From Armatimonadota bacterium (lineage in GTDB: Bacteria > Sysuimicrobiota > Sysuimicrobiia > Sysuimicrobiales > VGFF01), in assembly GCA_016868955.1 (NCBI GenBank), contig VGFF01000022.1, positions 1-22,008 of the forward strand: DNA of 22,008 nt, given 5' to 3'. The position numbers and the translations under genes were made by a program. Under the pieces are notes generated by a model that ran no database searches, was not told the origin of the DNA, and worked only from the letters and a program-made list of their open reading frames with translations. Below are positions 6,986-14,076 of this stretch, piece after piece (position 1 is the first letter of the stretch; every line of letters begins with the position of its first letter).

Positions 6986-8074
6986 GTGTCCAACGCCCGC
7001 ATCGCCTTTCTCATCTCCTCGCGGATGCAGCGCCCCGCCGTCGAGAACCCGATCTACCGCGGCGCCACGCTCGCGATCGAGAAGGTTCGCGCCGACCGCT
7101 CGCTGCCCGTCGCGCTCGACTGGGAGGTCTTCGACGCGCACGGCGACGTCCAGCAAACAGAGGCGAACGCGCGCCGGATCGTCGCCGATCCGTCGTTCGT
7201 CACCGCCGTCGGCCCGATGAGCAGCGACGAGGCGCTGACGAGCGCGCCGATCTTCCACGAAGCCGGCCTGCTTCAGGTGAGCCCGTCGGCGTCTCTGCCG
7301 AAGCTGTGCCAGAGCGGATATGCGACCTTCCACCGCCTGCTCGCGAACGAGGACGCGCAGGGTGGCGCGCTGGCTCAGGCGGCGTACCACCTGCTCGGCG
7401 CCCGCACGATGACGCTGATCAACGCCGACGACGTCTGGGGTAACTTCCTCACGGGGCTGCTGGCGCGCGAGTTCGAGAAGCTCGGCGGCAAGGTCACGGG
7501 GCATTTCAAGTACGGAAACGAAACGATGGAGTTCGCCGATCTCGTCCGGGACGCGGCGGCGACGAACGCGGCCGCGTATTTCTTCGCGGTGCATCCGATC
7601 GAGGGCACGCAGCTCGCAGGCGAGCTGCGTGCGGCCGGCGTCAAAGCGCCGTTCCTCGGCACCGACGCGATGAAGACCGCGTTCTTCCTGGGCGGCGGCG
7701 CGCCCGGCGCGGAAGCTTATCACACGCACACCGGAGGCGACTTCCGGCACTTGCCGTCGGCGCAAGAGTTTCGCAAAGCGTACGCGGCGCGTTGGCCGGA
7801 AGACAGCGCCTACAGCCCGGAGGGGCATGACGGCATCGCCGTCGTCGCCGAGGCCGTGCGGCGGGCCGGCGGCGCCGACCGCGCGAAGGTGCTGGCGGCG
7901 GTGCGGGACGGCTTCGACTTCAACGGGGTCACGGGGCGCATCCGGTTCACGCCCGAGGGCGAGCGCGTCGACTCGCCGGTCGGCTTCTATCAGGTGAAGA
8001 AGACGAACAGCGGGCTGGAGATGGCCTACCTCGGCACTACCGTGGAGCTGCTCGCCGCCGGCGCGAAGCGATAG
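6986..8074 (+). CDS. Substrate-binding protein (Peripla_BP_6/LivK type) without a signal peptide
   Basis: A 362-residue protein from GTG 6986, with AGGAGG (6975-6980) five bases upstream. It spans a complete two-lobe type-I binding fold: NARIAFLISSRMQ, YRGATLAIEKV, VDAHG-type segment VFDAHGDVQQTEANARRIV, FVTAVGPMSSDEALTSAPIFHEAGLLQVSPSAS (split below family length), LINADDVWGNFL, then YSPEGHDGIAVVAEAVRRAGG and FNGVTGRIRFTPEGE. Family members bind amino acids or related ligands outside the membrane. Here the fold begins at residue 4 with no hydrophobic leader or lipobox, so as called it would stay in the cytosol, as the AmiC ligand sensor does. No permease or ATPase of the LIV type is adjacent. 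It follows the aminotransferase and ends at a strong terminator. Confidence 0.85.
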   Translation: MSNARIAFLISSRMQRPAVENPIYRGATLAIEKVRADRSLPVALDWEVFDAHGDVQQTEANARRIVADPSFVTAVGPMSSDEALTSAPIFHEAGLLQVSPSASLPKLCQSGYATFHRLLANEDAQGGALAQAAYHLLGARTMTLINADDVWGNFLTGLLAREFEKLGGKVTGHFKYGNETMEFADLVRDAAATNAAAYFFAVHPIEGTQLAGELRAAGVKAPFLGTDAMKTAFFLGGGAPGAEAYHTHTGGDFRHLPSAQEFRKAYAARWPEDSAYSPEGHDGIAVVAEAVRRAGGADRAKVLAAVRDGFDFNGVTGRIRFTPEGERVDSPVGFYQVKKTNSGLEMAYLGTTVELLAAGAKR

Positions 8075-8097
8075 CGGACGCGTTTCGCTCGATCTCG

Positions 8098-8137
8098 AAC
8101 GAAAGAGGAGGGCCCGCGGGCCCTCCTCTTTCGTTTT
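8098..8137 (+). terminator. Strong rho-independent terminator
   Basis: A perfect palindrome with 19-base arms (8098-8116 and 8117-8135), centred on CCGCGG and GC-rich near the centre (GGAGGGCCC/GGGCCCTCC), ends in TTTT (8134-8137). It begins 24 bp after the binding-protein stop and 34 bp before the end of the convergent desuccinylase-family gene. It should terminate the plus-strand operon; on the minus strand the T-tract is weak. Confidence 0.9.
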
Positions 8138-8168
8138 CTATTGATCGCGGCCGCCGCTGCGCCGCCTT

Positions 8169-9113
8169 CTAGAGGACGCCGATCTTGCCGCAGAACGCGT
8201 TCGCCTTGATCGTGCGTCCGACGATGACGTCGAGCACGACACCCGCTTCCGGCGCTCGGATCTCCTCGAGCAGCGCGCCGTCGAAGTCGTAGACGCGCGA
8301 GAACAGCGCGCTAGCTTCGATCCACGCGCCCGCGGTCGTGACCGGCGCGTAGATGCCCGCTTCCTTCGTGCGCAGCATGACGCCGTGATCGATGACGACG
8401 GGCGCTCCCGCCCACGGCTGGACCTCGCCCGGCAGCACGCCGAGGTGACGCGCCGCGTTCACGATCGCGCTCGTCGTGCCGTTGACGTGGCGCTTGATCT
8501 TCAGGCCGCGGCCGCCGCACTCGAGCGTGATCGCCGGAATGCCGGCGCGAATCGCCTCGCCGGCGCCGGTGCCGGCGCCGATCGGACCGCCGCGGATGTC
8601 GATGACTTCGGCGAACGGCAGGCCGCACGCGACCGCGAGGTCCCGCGCCTTCTTGTCGACAGCGGCGTTGCCGGCGCTGTGCGTGATCGTGAAAAGGTCG
8701 ATGTCCTCGTCATACTCGCCGCCATGGCAGTCGACGACCGCGCCGGCATGCCGCACGACCTCTTGCGTGATCGTGTGCGCGATGACCTCGGTCAGCGTGC
8801 CGTCCTTCTTGCCGGGCCAGACGCGGTTGAGGTTCTTGCCATCGACGGGGTTCGTGTACATCGTGTGCGCCGCCTGCGCCACGACGTCCGCGCACAACAC
8901 GACGAAGATGCGGCCGCGGACTTCTTTCTCGTTCAGGCCGAACCAGAACCTCGCCGCGCCGTCGTGCGCCGCGTATTCGGTGGCGTGGACGCCGCTGATG
9001 ACCGCGAGCGTCGGCCCAGGATGATCGCCCTCGACGATGCCGACGGGGATGAACGTCTCAACCTTGTTGTGCTTGTCGTGAACCTTGTGCCGGACAATGA
9101 ACTTTCGTGCCAT
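8169..9113 (-). CDS. Succinylglutamate desuccinylase/aspartoacylase-family zinc hydrolase
   Basis: A 314-residue cytosolic protein from ATG 9113 (MARKFIVRHKVHDK), with GGAGG five bases upstream. The family removes acyl groups from N-acyl amino acids using one zinc ion in an M14 carboxypeptidase-like fold. The hallmarks are present: SGVHATEYAAHDG near 40 (zinc ligands His43 and Glu46), DGKNLNRVWPGKKDG near 91, VVDCHGGEYDEDID near 127 (third ligand His130), and PAITLECGG near 205 with the likely catalytic Glu. The C-terminal beta domain resembles the AGIYAPVTTAG-type lid of the wider family. Arginine-degradation (ast) genes are absent, so the classical desuccinylase role is unlikely. It follows the zinc dehydrogenase by 100 bp on the same strand and may share its transcript. 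The acyl substrate is unknown. Confidence 0.88.
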   Translation of the reverse strand: MARKFIVRHKVHDKHNKVETFIPVGIVEGDHPGPTLAVISGVHATEYAAHDGAARFWFGLNEKEVRGRIFVVLCADVVAQAAHTMYTNPVDGKNLNRVWPGKKDGTLTEVIAHTITQEVVRHAGAVVDCHGGEYDEDIDLFTITHSAGNAAVDKKARDLAVACGLPFAEVIDIRGGPIGAGTGAGEAIRAGIPAITLECGGRGLKIKRHVNGTTSAIVNAARHLGVLPGEVQPWAGAPVVIDHGVMLRTKEAGIYAPVTTAGAWIEASALFSRVYDFDGALLEEIRAPEAGVVLDVIVGRTIKANAFCGKIGVL

Positions 9114-9213
9114 GGAAACCTCCGCATCCTCGGCGACATCCCCGGCGAGGGTTGATCGTCCGTGCCGCCACGTGGATTCGACGGCGCGCAGGAGAACCCT
9201 CGCGCGGCGAGGC

Positions 9214-10314
9214 TTACGGCACGACGACGACCTTGACGGCGTCGCCGATCCGTTTCTCGGCCGTCTCCAGGGCGACCGGCAGCGCATCCAGCGACAATCG
9301 ATGCGTGATCAACGGCGCGCCGGAGATCTTTCCTTGCGCCATCAGCGCGACAGCGCGGCCGACGGCGCGATTGCCCTCACCGCGGATACCATAGAGGTAG
9401 ATGTTGTTGCGCGCGACGTGGGCAGCGTCAAACAGGACAGCCTCGTGAGGGAACGCTGCCAGACAGACCCGGCCGCCTCGCTTTACCGCGTGCACTGCCT
9501 CATGGAGCGCGGTCGGCGCGCCGGAGCACTCCATGACGAGATCGACGCCGGCGCCATCCGTGATGCGCTCCACTTCCGCCGGAAGCGATTGCTCGCGCAC
9601 GGCGACCGCGTGTCTGGCGCCAAGCGCGCGCCCCAGTTCGAGGCGGCGCGGCCGCGTGCCCGCAAGGATGACCTCCGCCCCAAGCGCGTGACCGCAAGCC
9701 ACGGCCATCAGTCCGATCGGTCCCGGGCCGATGACGAGGAGCGTCGCGCCCGCGACCAGCCCACCCAGGACGTCCAAGCCGTACAGGGCCGTTCCCGCCG
9801 TCACGGCGAGGGTCGCCTCTTCGAAGGGCATGGCGTCCGGGATCGGATAGACCGTATTGATGTGGTTGACTGCGTATTCGGCGAACCCTCCGTCGGTCGT
9901 GAAGCCGTTGGCGCAATGTCCTTTTCGCCGACTGCCATAGTTCAGACAGGAAGTGTACATGCCTTCGCGGCATCGCTGGCAACGCCCACAGCCGGCGTGG
10001 ATTTCGACGGCGACACGGGCGCCGACTTGCACCTCATCGACATCCGGCCCGACGGCGGCGATGGTCCCCGCGTACTCATGGCCGATGACGTGGCCTCGTC
10101 CAAACGGAAGTTCACCGTCTATCGAACCCGGGCGTCCATGGCGCAGCACCTCGAGATCCGTGCCGCAGATCGCCGCCGCCCCGATCCGCACGAGCACCTC
10201 CGCGGGTCCAGGTCGCGGCACGGGCTTCGATACCAAGCGCACGTCGTCGGGCCCGAACAACACCCAGGCGCGCATGGACTGCGGAATGATGATCGGCGTT
10301 TCCTTCAGGGACAT
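9214..10314 (-). CDS. Zinc-dependent medium-chain alcohol/polyol dehydrogenase
   Basis: A 366-residue MDR enzyme from ATG 10314, with AAGGAGG five bases upstream. Zinc-binding and cofactor motifs are complete: catalytic Cys50 in AICGTD, GHVIGHEYAG near 74 with His79/Glu80, structural zinc Cys at 109, 112, 115 and 123, and the nucleotide-binding GPGPIGL near 196. The residues after the second beta strand (AGTRPRRLELGRALGA) include Arg in place of the classical Asp, so NADP use is possible. The closest type is sorbitol/threonine/galactitol dehydrogenase-like, oxidising a secondary alcohol of a polyol or hydroxy acid in the cytoplasm. Its start faces the VOC gene across a 149-bp divergent spacer that holds an AT-rich GCATATGATATCC (10381-10393), a possible operator or -10 region, without a recognisable -35. 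Confidence 0.9.
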   Translation of the reverse strand: MSLKETPIIIPQSMRAWVLFGPDDVRLVSKPVPRPGPAEVLVRIGAAAICGTDLEVLRHGRPGSIDGELPFGRGHVIGHEYAGTIAAVGPDVDEVQVGARVAVEIHAGCGRCQRCREGMYTSCLNYGSRRKGHCANGFTTDGGFAEYAVNHINTVYPIPDAMPFEEATLAVTAGTALYGLDVLGGLVAGATLLVIGPGPIGLMAVACGHALGAEVILAGTRPRRLELGRALGARHAVAVREQSLPAEVERITDGAGVDLVMECSGAPTALHEAVHAVKRGGRVCLAAFPHEAVLFDAAHVARNNIYLYGIRGEGNRAVGRAVALMAQGKISGAPLITHRLSLDALPVALETAEKRIGDAVKVVVVP

Positions 10315-10463
10315 GGTGCCTCCTTCCGGACGGGCCGCCGTCGTCTCGTCGCGCCACCCGATAGGGGGAACGACCCCGAGCGCATATGATATCCAATGTC
10401 GCCGGTAGGGGCAGGCTCGCGCATCGGCGGCGGCAGCACGGCCGGCGAATAGGCGTTGCAGAC

Positions 10464-10922
10464 ATGATTCGCGGCATCGGACACTGCGGGTTGGTCGTGC
10501 GGGACCTCGCGGCGACGCGGCGGTTCTACCGGGAATTGCTCAGCATGGAAGAAGTCGAGCGACCGCGGATATTCACGTTCCGCGGTGCGCGGTTTCGCGG
10601 CGGCACGTGCGAATTCCACGCCATTCTTGCGGGCGACACGACGGCGCCGCCGGGCATGCCCGATCCCGGCGCCGGCAAACGCACCGGACTGGCGGCGCAC
10701 GTGGCGTTCGAGGTCGACGACCTCGCGTGCCTGGCGGCGCGTCTGCGCGCGGCGGCGGTGACCGTCGCCGGCGGTCCGATCGGCAGCGGCGATGGCGCGC
10801 ACCAAATGTGGGTATTCGATCCGGACGGCTATCTCGTCGAGCTGTTCCAGATTACGGACACGCCGATCGAGGCGCCGGAGCGCGGCGCCGTGGGCGGTGG
10901 ATTGGGCGAACGATCCGTGTGA
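10464..10922 (+). CDS. VOC-superfamily (glyoxalase/dioxygenase-fold) protein
   Basis: A 152-residue protein from ATG 10464 (MIRGIGHCGLVVRDL). It contains two beta-alpha-beta-beta-beta modules of the VOC fold: GHCGLVVRDLAATRRFYREL in the first half, and AAHVAFEVDDLACLAARLRA followed by FDPDGYLVELFQI in the second. Candidate metal ligands are His7, His79 and Glu126. Such proteins act as lyases, epimerases, isomerases or extradiol dioxygenases on small molecules. No clear Shine-Dalgarno precedes the ATG, and an upstream extension to 10386 lacks fold similarity. The stop lies only five bases from the stop of the convergent cupin gene. It diverges from the zinc dehydrogenase, which may make a related substrate; the reaction cannot be named from sequence. 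Confidence 0.85.
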   Translation: MIRGIGHCGLVVRDLAATRRFYRELLSMEEVERPRIFTFRGARFRGGTCEFHAILAGDTTAPPGMPDPGAGKRTGLAAHVAFEVDDLACLAARLRAAAVTVAGGPIGSGDGAHQMWVFDPDGYLVELFQITDTPIEAPERGAVGGGLGERSV

Positions 10923-10927
10923 TCCTT

Positions 10928-11377
10928 TCACCGGCGCGGATCGATCGCGGCACGATCGACCGCATCGCTGCCCGGGAACGGACCTTGCTTGATCTCGACC
11001 ACGCTTGTGCCGGTCTCCAGATAGCGGACGCCGTGGCCCTCCGCGAGCAGCAGGAGGTCGCCGGCGCCGATCGTCACGTCGACGACATGCGTCCCTTGCA
11101 GCTCGAAGATGCCGACGCGCATCCGTCCCCGCCGGCAATAGAAGATCTGGTGCCTCGCCGCGGACGACGGCTGGCCGACGAAAGGATGAAAGTGCGGCGC
11201 CACAGCGTGGCCCGGATCGCCGGCGAGCAAGAACAGCTGTATGGGCCAGGCATCCGGCGTCAGCTGACCACACGGCGGCGGCTCCGTCCCTGTGTCGGCG
11301 CGTACCAGGATCGCCAGGACGCGCCCGTCGCTCGCTCGAAAACGATCGATGCCCGCGCCGTCCGCGAGTTCCGGCAT
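10928..11377 (-). CDS. Cupin-domain protein
   Basis: A 149-residue protein from ATG 11377 (MPELADGAGIDRFRAS), 13 bases after the BKACE stop and therefore probably the last gene of that operon. The central part is a single cupin barrel: APHFHPFVGQ near 60 (His62 and His64), QIFYCRRGRMRVGIFE near 77, then VTIGAGDLLLLAEGHGVRYLE with His115 as a third candidate ligand. The C-terminal EIKQGPFPGSDA block recalls cupins near sugar-modifying enzymes. Possible roles include sugar isomerase, small dioxygenase or non-catalytic binding. The ribosome site is weak (GGCGGGCGGCGGCG), consistent with translational coupling. A 7-bp stem with loop CGGCA (10941-10959) lies inside its 3' end. Confidence 0.8.
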   Translation of the reverse strand: MPELADGAGIDRFRASDGRVLAILVRADTGTEPPPCGQLTPDAWPIQLFLLAGDPGHAVAPHFHPFVGQPSSAARHQIFYCRRGRMRVGIFELQGTHVVDVTIGAGDLLLLAEGHGVRYLETGTSVVEIKQGPFPGSDAVDRAAIDPRR

Positions 11378-11390
11378 CGCCGCCGCCCGC

Positions 11391-12269
11391 CTAGCCGCGC
11401 TTCCCAAAGATGATCGCACGCGCCTCGTCGGGCGTGGCGATCGCGCGCCCCAGTTCCTTGGCGATGCGTACGACCTTATCCACGAGCTCGTGACAATGCT
11501 TGGCGTAGACGCCTTCGGCGACGTACGGATTGTCCTCCCAGCCAACGCGGACGTGCCCGCCCATACTGATCGCCTGCGCAAGCACCTTCCATTGTGTCGG
11601 CGGATCCATGACGCTGACATTCCAATTCAAGGGAAAGGGCAGGTTGTCCACCATGAAATTGAGCCCGTGCGGCGTCGGCGGCGTCCACGTCCCGCCCGGC
11701 CAACCCAGGAACAGCGTCGTCCAGATCGGATCGGCGAGGAGCCCGCGCTTTACTACGTAGCGCATGTTGTAGTACGCGCCGGTGTGGAAGGATTCGACTT
11801 CAACCTTGACCTTGTGGGCGTTCGCCGCCTCGCAGAACTCGATGAGCTCGGCCCGGGGATGCGACGCGTAGATCTCGTTGGCCGGATAGTCGGGATCGGG
11901 CTGGAAGTGCTCATCGTGCGCGTTGAAGCAGATGGACATCATGTCAGGCCCCAGCTTCATCAGCTCGCGCTTCTCCTCGAACCGCGCGCTCGCGATCCCG
12001 AACTGAATCACCGGATCGCACCGCTTCTGGATTTGATCCTTCATCTTCTTCCAGCCGGCGACGTCGACGCGCGACAGCTTGCGGCCGTCGGGTTGGATCT
12101 CGTCCTCGAGCTTGTGCACGCCGTGCATGTGGACGATTCTGGCGCCGGCTTCGACGCACTGCACGTACTCGTCGACGACGCGCTCGACCTCCACCGGCGG
12201 CGGGCAGTATGGATTGCGCGGGTACGACATGCTCGAATCGACGGTCACGGTGATGATCAATTTGTCCAC
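11391..12269 (-). CDS. Beta-keto acid cleavage enzyme (BKACE, DUF849 family)
   Basis: A 292-residue protein from GTG 12269 (VDKLIITVTVDSS), with GGAGG seven bases upstream. BKACE enzymes are zinc-dependent TIM barrels that condense a beta-keto acid with acetyl-CoA and release acetoacetate and a new acyl-CoA; known members act on 3-keto-5-aminohexanoate or dehydrocarnitine. Visible features are the first strand, EAGARIVHMHGV near 40 with zinc ligands His47 and His49, KVKVEVESFHTGAY in the barrel core, and the terminal GGHVRVGWEDNPYVAEGVYA and GRAIATPDEARAIIFG blocks typical of the family. Length is as expected. It lies 41 bp after the amidohydrolase and upstream of the cupin, in the arm opposite the transporter genes. 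Substrate specificity cannot be read from the sequence alone. Confidence 0.92.
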   Translation of the reverse strand: MDKLIITVTVDSSMSYPRNPYCPPPVEVERVVDEYVQCVEAGARIVHMHGVHKLEDEIQPDGRKLSRVDVAGWKKMKDQIQKRCDPVIQFGIASARFEEKRELMKLGPDMMSICFNAHDEHFQPDPDYPANEIYASHPRAELIEFCEAANAHKVKVEVESFHTGAYYNMRYVVKRGLLADPIWTTLFLGWPGGTWTPPTPHGLNFMVDNLPFPLNWNVSVMDPPTQWKVLAQAISMGGHVRVGWEDNPYVAEGVYAKHCHELVDKVVRIAKELGRAIATPDEARAIIFGKRG

Positions 12270-12310
12270 GGCATCGCCTCCAGCGAGTCGTTTCGACGTA
12301 CGCGCCGTCG

Positions 12311-14071
12311 TCACAGCACGAGATCGACGACGGTTTCTTTCCAGACGTCCACCAGCCCGCGAGGGCAGATCTTTAATCGACCGATGTCGACCGGCAGTCC
12401 CATGAAACCCAGGGTATGGAAGGCCGCCGGCAGGCAACAGCCTCGGTGCGCGAGTTGCTCGTCCAGCGTCCGCAGTTGACCAAGCACCGCCGCGCCGTCC
12501 TGGTGGGATTCCAGGCCGAACAGCGGCAACGGCAGGAGCGCCCGCACCTTGCCGCCGTCGGCGACGACGAATCCGCCGCCGGCGCTGGCCAAAGCGTTGG
12601 CCGCGACCGCCATGTCGCCGTCGTCGGCGCCGAGCACGATCAGGTTCTGCTGCTGTGAATTGTAGGTCGTCGCGATCGCACCGCTGCGCAGGCCGAAACC
12701 GCGGATCAGGCCGACGCCGATCTCGCCGGTGCCGCGCACGCGTTCAATCGCCGCGATCTTGAGGATGTCGCGGGTCGGGTCGGCGCGCACTTCGCCGCAA
12801 TCCACCGCCACGGTCTCGCGGGCCTCCTCCGTCAGCAATGACCTGCCGCTGGCGACGATGACGCGGACGTCGACGCGGGACCGGTGGCCCGCGATCGCGA
12901 TCGCGAAGTCGGCGGCGCGCACCGGTCGGGGCAGGCGCACGGTGCCGTAGGCCCAGGCCGGGAAGCGCGGATTCGGAAGCGGCTGCACCATCTGCCCCTG
13001 GCGGGCGACCACGCGTCCGCGCGCGACGACCGTGTCAACCGAAAACGCGGCCAAGTCCTCCACGAGCAGCAGGTTCGCGATCTTGCCGGGGCTGACGCTG
13101 CCATGGTCGAGCTGCACGCCCAAGCACTCGGCGGCGTTCAACGTCGCCATCTGCACGGCGACGATCGGCGGCACGCCTTGACGGACCGCTTGGCGAATCG
13201 CGTTGTCGATGTGGCCGTCGTCCGCGATTTGGATCGGCGAGATCAGGTCGGTGCTGAAGCAGAAACGGCGCGGATCCGCGCCGTGCTCGCTGACGGCCTT
13301 GCTGACGGCCGCGACGTTGAAGCAGCCGGATCCTTCGCGCATCGAGATGTAGAACCCGAGGCGCGCCTTCTCGACCGCTTCCTCTGCCTCGACGCACTCG
13401 TGGTCGTCGGTGACGCGGACGTACGCCATCCAGGCGCTGAGCCCGCGACCCCGCATCTCCGAGCCGTGGCCGCAGACGCGTTTGCCGCGCGTCTGCACGG
13501 CGTCGATCAGTTCGAGAATCCTCTCGTCGGCGGCAGCGATGCGCGACGCGAACGCGTCATCCATGCCGATGCACTCCGGCCAGTCCAGCATTTCCAGCAC
13601 TTCGTCCCGCGTCGGCCATCCCGTATGCCCGAACGGTCCATTCTGGAAGTAGCCGGGCGTGCCGAGCGCGAACCATACCGTCAAGGGCAGTCCGCGCGCG
13701 GCGTCTAGACAGGCCCGCACGGCGCGGGCCCCGCCGACTCCCATCTCGCCGTAGAAGTCCGTGCAAATGCCCGTCGTGCCGCGGGGCAGGATTGCATTGG
13801 CCAGGGTGACGATGTTGAGCTGCGTCTCGTGCACGTGCAGATGTTGATCGATCAATCCCGGCGTGACGAAGCGGCCAGCGGCATCGATGACAAGCGTATC
13901 GGATCCCAGCGTATGGGCGGCGTCGCCGATGAGCGCCACCCGTTGGCCGGCGATCGCAACGTCGGCGGCGTGGATCTCGCGCGTGAAGACGTTTACGAGC
14001 CGGCCGCCGCGTACCAGCACGTCGGCCGGCCGCTTGCCCTGCGCCACAGCGATCAGGTCGCGTCGATCCAC
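12311..14071 (-). CDS. Adenine-deaminase-like amidohydrolase with altered active-site motifs
   Basis: A 586-residue amidohydrolase from GTG 14071 (VDRRDLIAVAQGKRPAD), with GAGGTGA five bases upstream; GTG 14080 lies inside that site. Length and both domains match the adenine deaminase (Ade) family: the composite N-terminal part, the metal site IDQHLHVHE near 74, GHGSEMRGRGLSAW near 201, TDDHECVEAEEAVEKARLGF near 221 (split by the family consensus) and CFSTD near 271, then the C-terminal GFGLRSGAIATTY and MTL-type tail. It departs from Ade in several places as I recall the family: the HxHIESS motif reads HLHVHETQ, the TDDRHP segment reads TDLISP, and AHDSHN reads YNSQQQN. Ade function is thus doubtful. 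It sits 13 bp after the hydrolase and 41 bp before BKACE. Confidence 0.85.
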   Translation of the reverse strand: MDRRDLIAVAQGKRPADVLVRGGRLVNVFTREIHAADVAIAGQRVALIGDAAHTLGSDTLVIDAAGRFVTPGLIDQHLHVHETQLNIVTLANAILPRGTTGICTDFYGEMGVGGARAVRACLDAARGLPLTVWFALGTPGYFQNGPFGHTGWPTRDEVLEMLDWPECIGMDDAFASRIAAADERILELIDAVQTRGKRVCGHGSEMRGRGLSAWMAYVRVTDDHECVEAEEAVEKARLGFYISMREGSGCFNVAAVSKAVSEHGADPRRFCFSTDLISPIQIADDGHIDNAIRQAVRQGVPPIVAVQMATLNAAECLGVQLDHGSVSPGKIANLLLVEDLAAFSVDTVVARGRVVARQGQMVQPLPNPRFPAWAYGTVRLPRPVRAADFAIAIAGHRSRVDVRVIVASGRSLLTEEARETVAVDCGEVRADPTRDILKIAAIERVRGTGEIGVGLIRGFGLRSGAIATTYNSQQQNLIVLGADDGDMAVAANALASAGGGFVVADGGKVRALLPLPLFGLESHQDGAAVLGQLRTLDEQLAHRGCCLPAAFHTLGFMGLPVDIGRLKICPRGLVDVWKETVVDLVL

Positions 14072-14076
14072 GCTCG

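Noticed and set aside
8169..9113. Arginine-succinyltransferase pathway gene (astE)
   Set aside because: The enzyme family fits, but no other ast genes are nearby and the broader family has many substrates.
10941..10959. Stem TCGATCG-CGGCA-CGATCGA as a terminator for the VOC gene
   Set aside because: Only seven pairs, no T-run, and it lies inside the cupin coding region.
12884..13708. A 274-codon plus-strand frame antisense to the amidohydrolase
   Set aside because: It mirrors a real gene in GC-rich DNA; its product is His/Arg/Asp-rich with no domain, start site or ribosome site.
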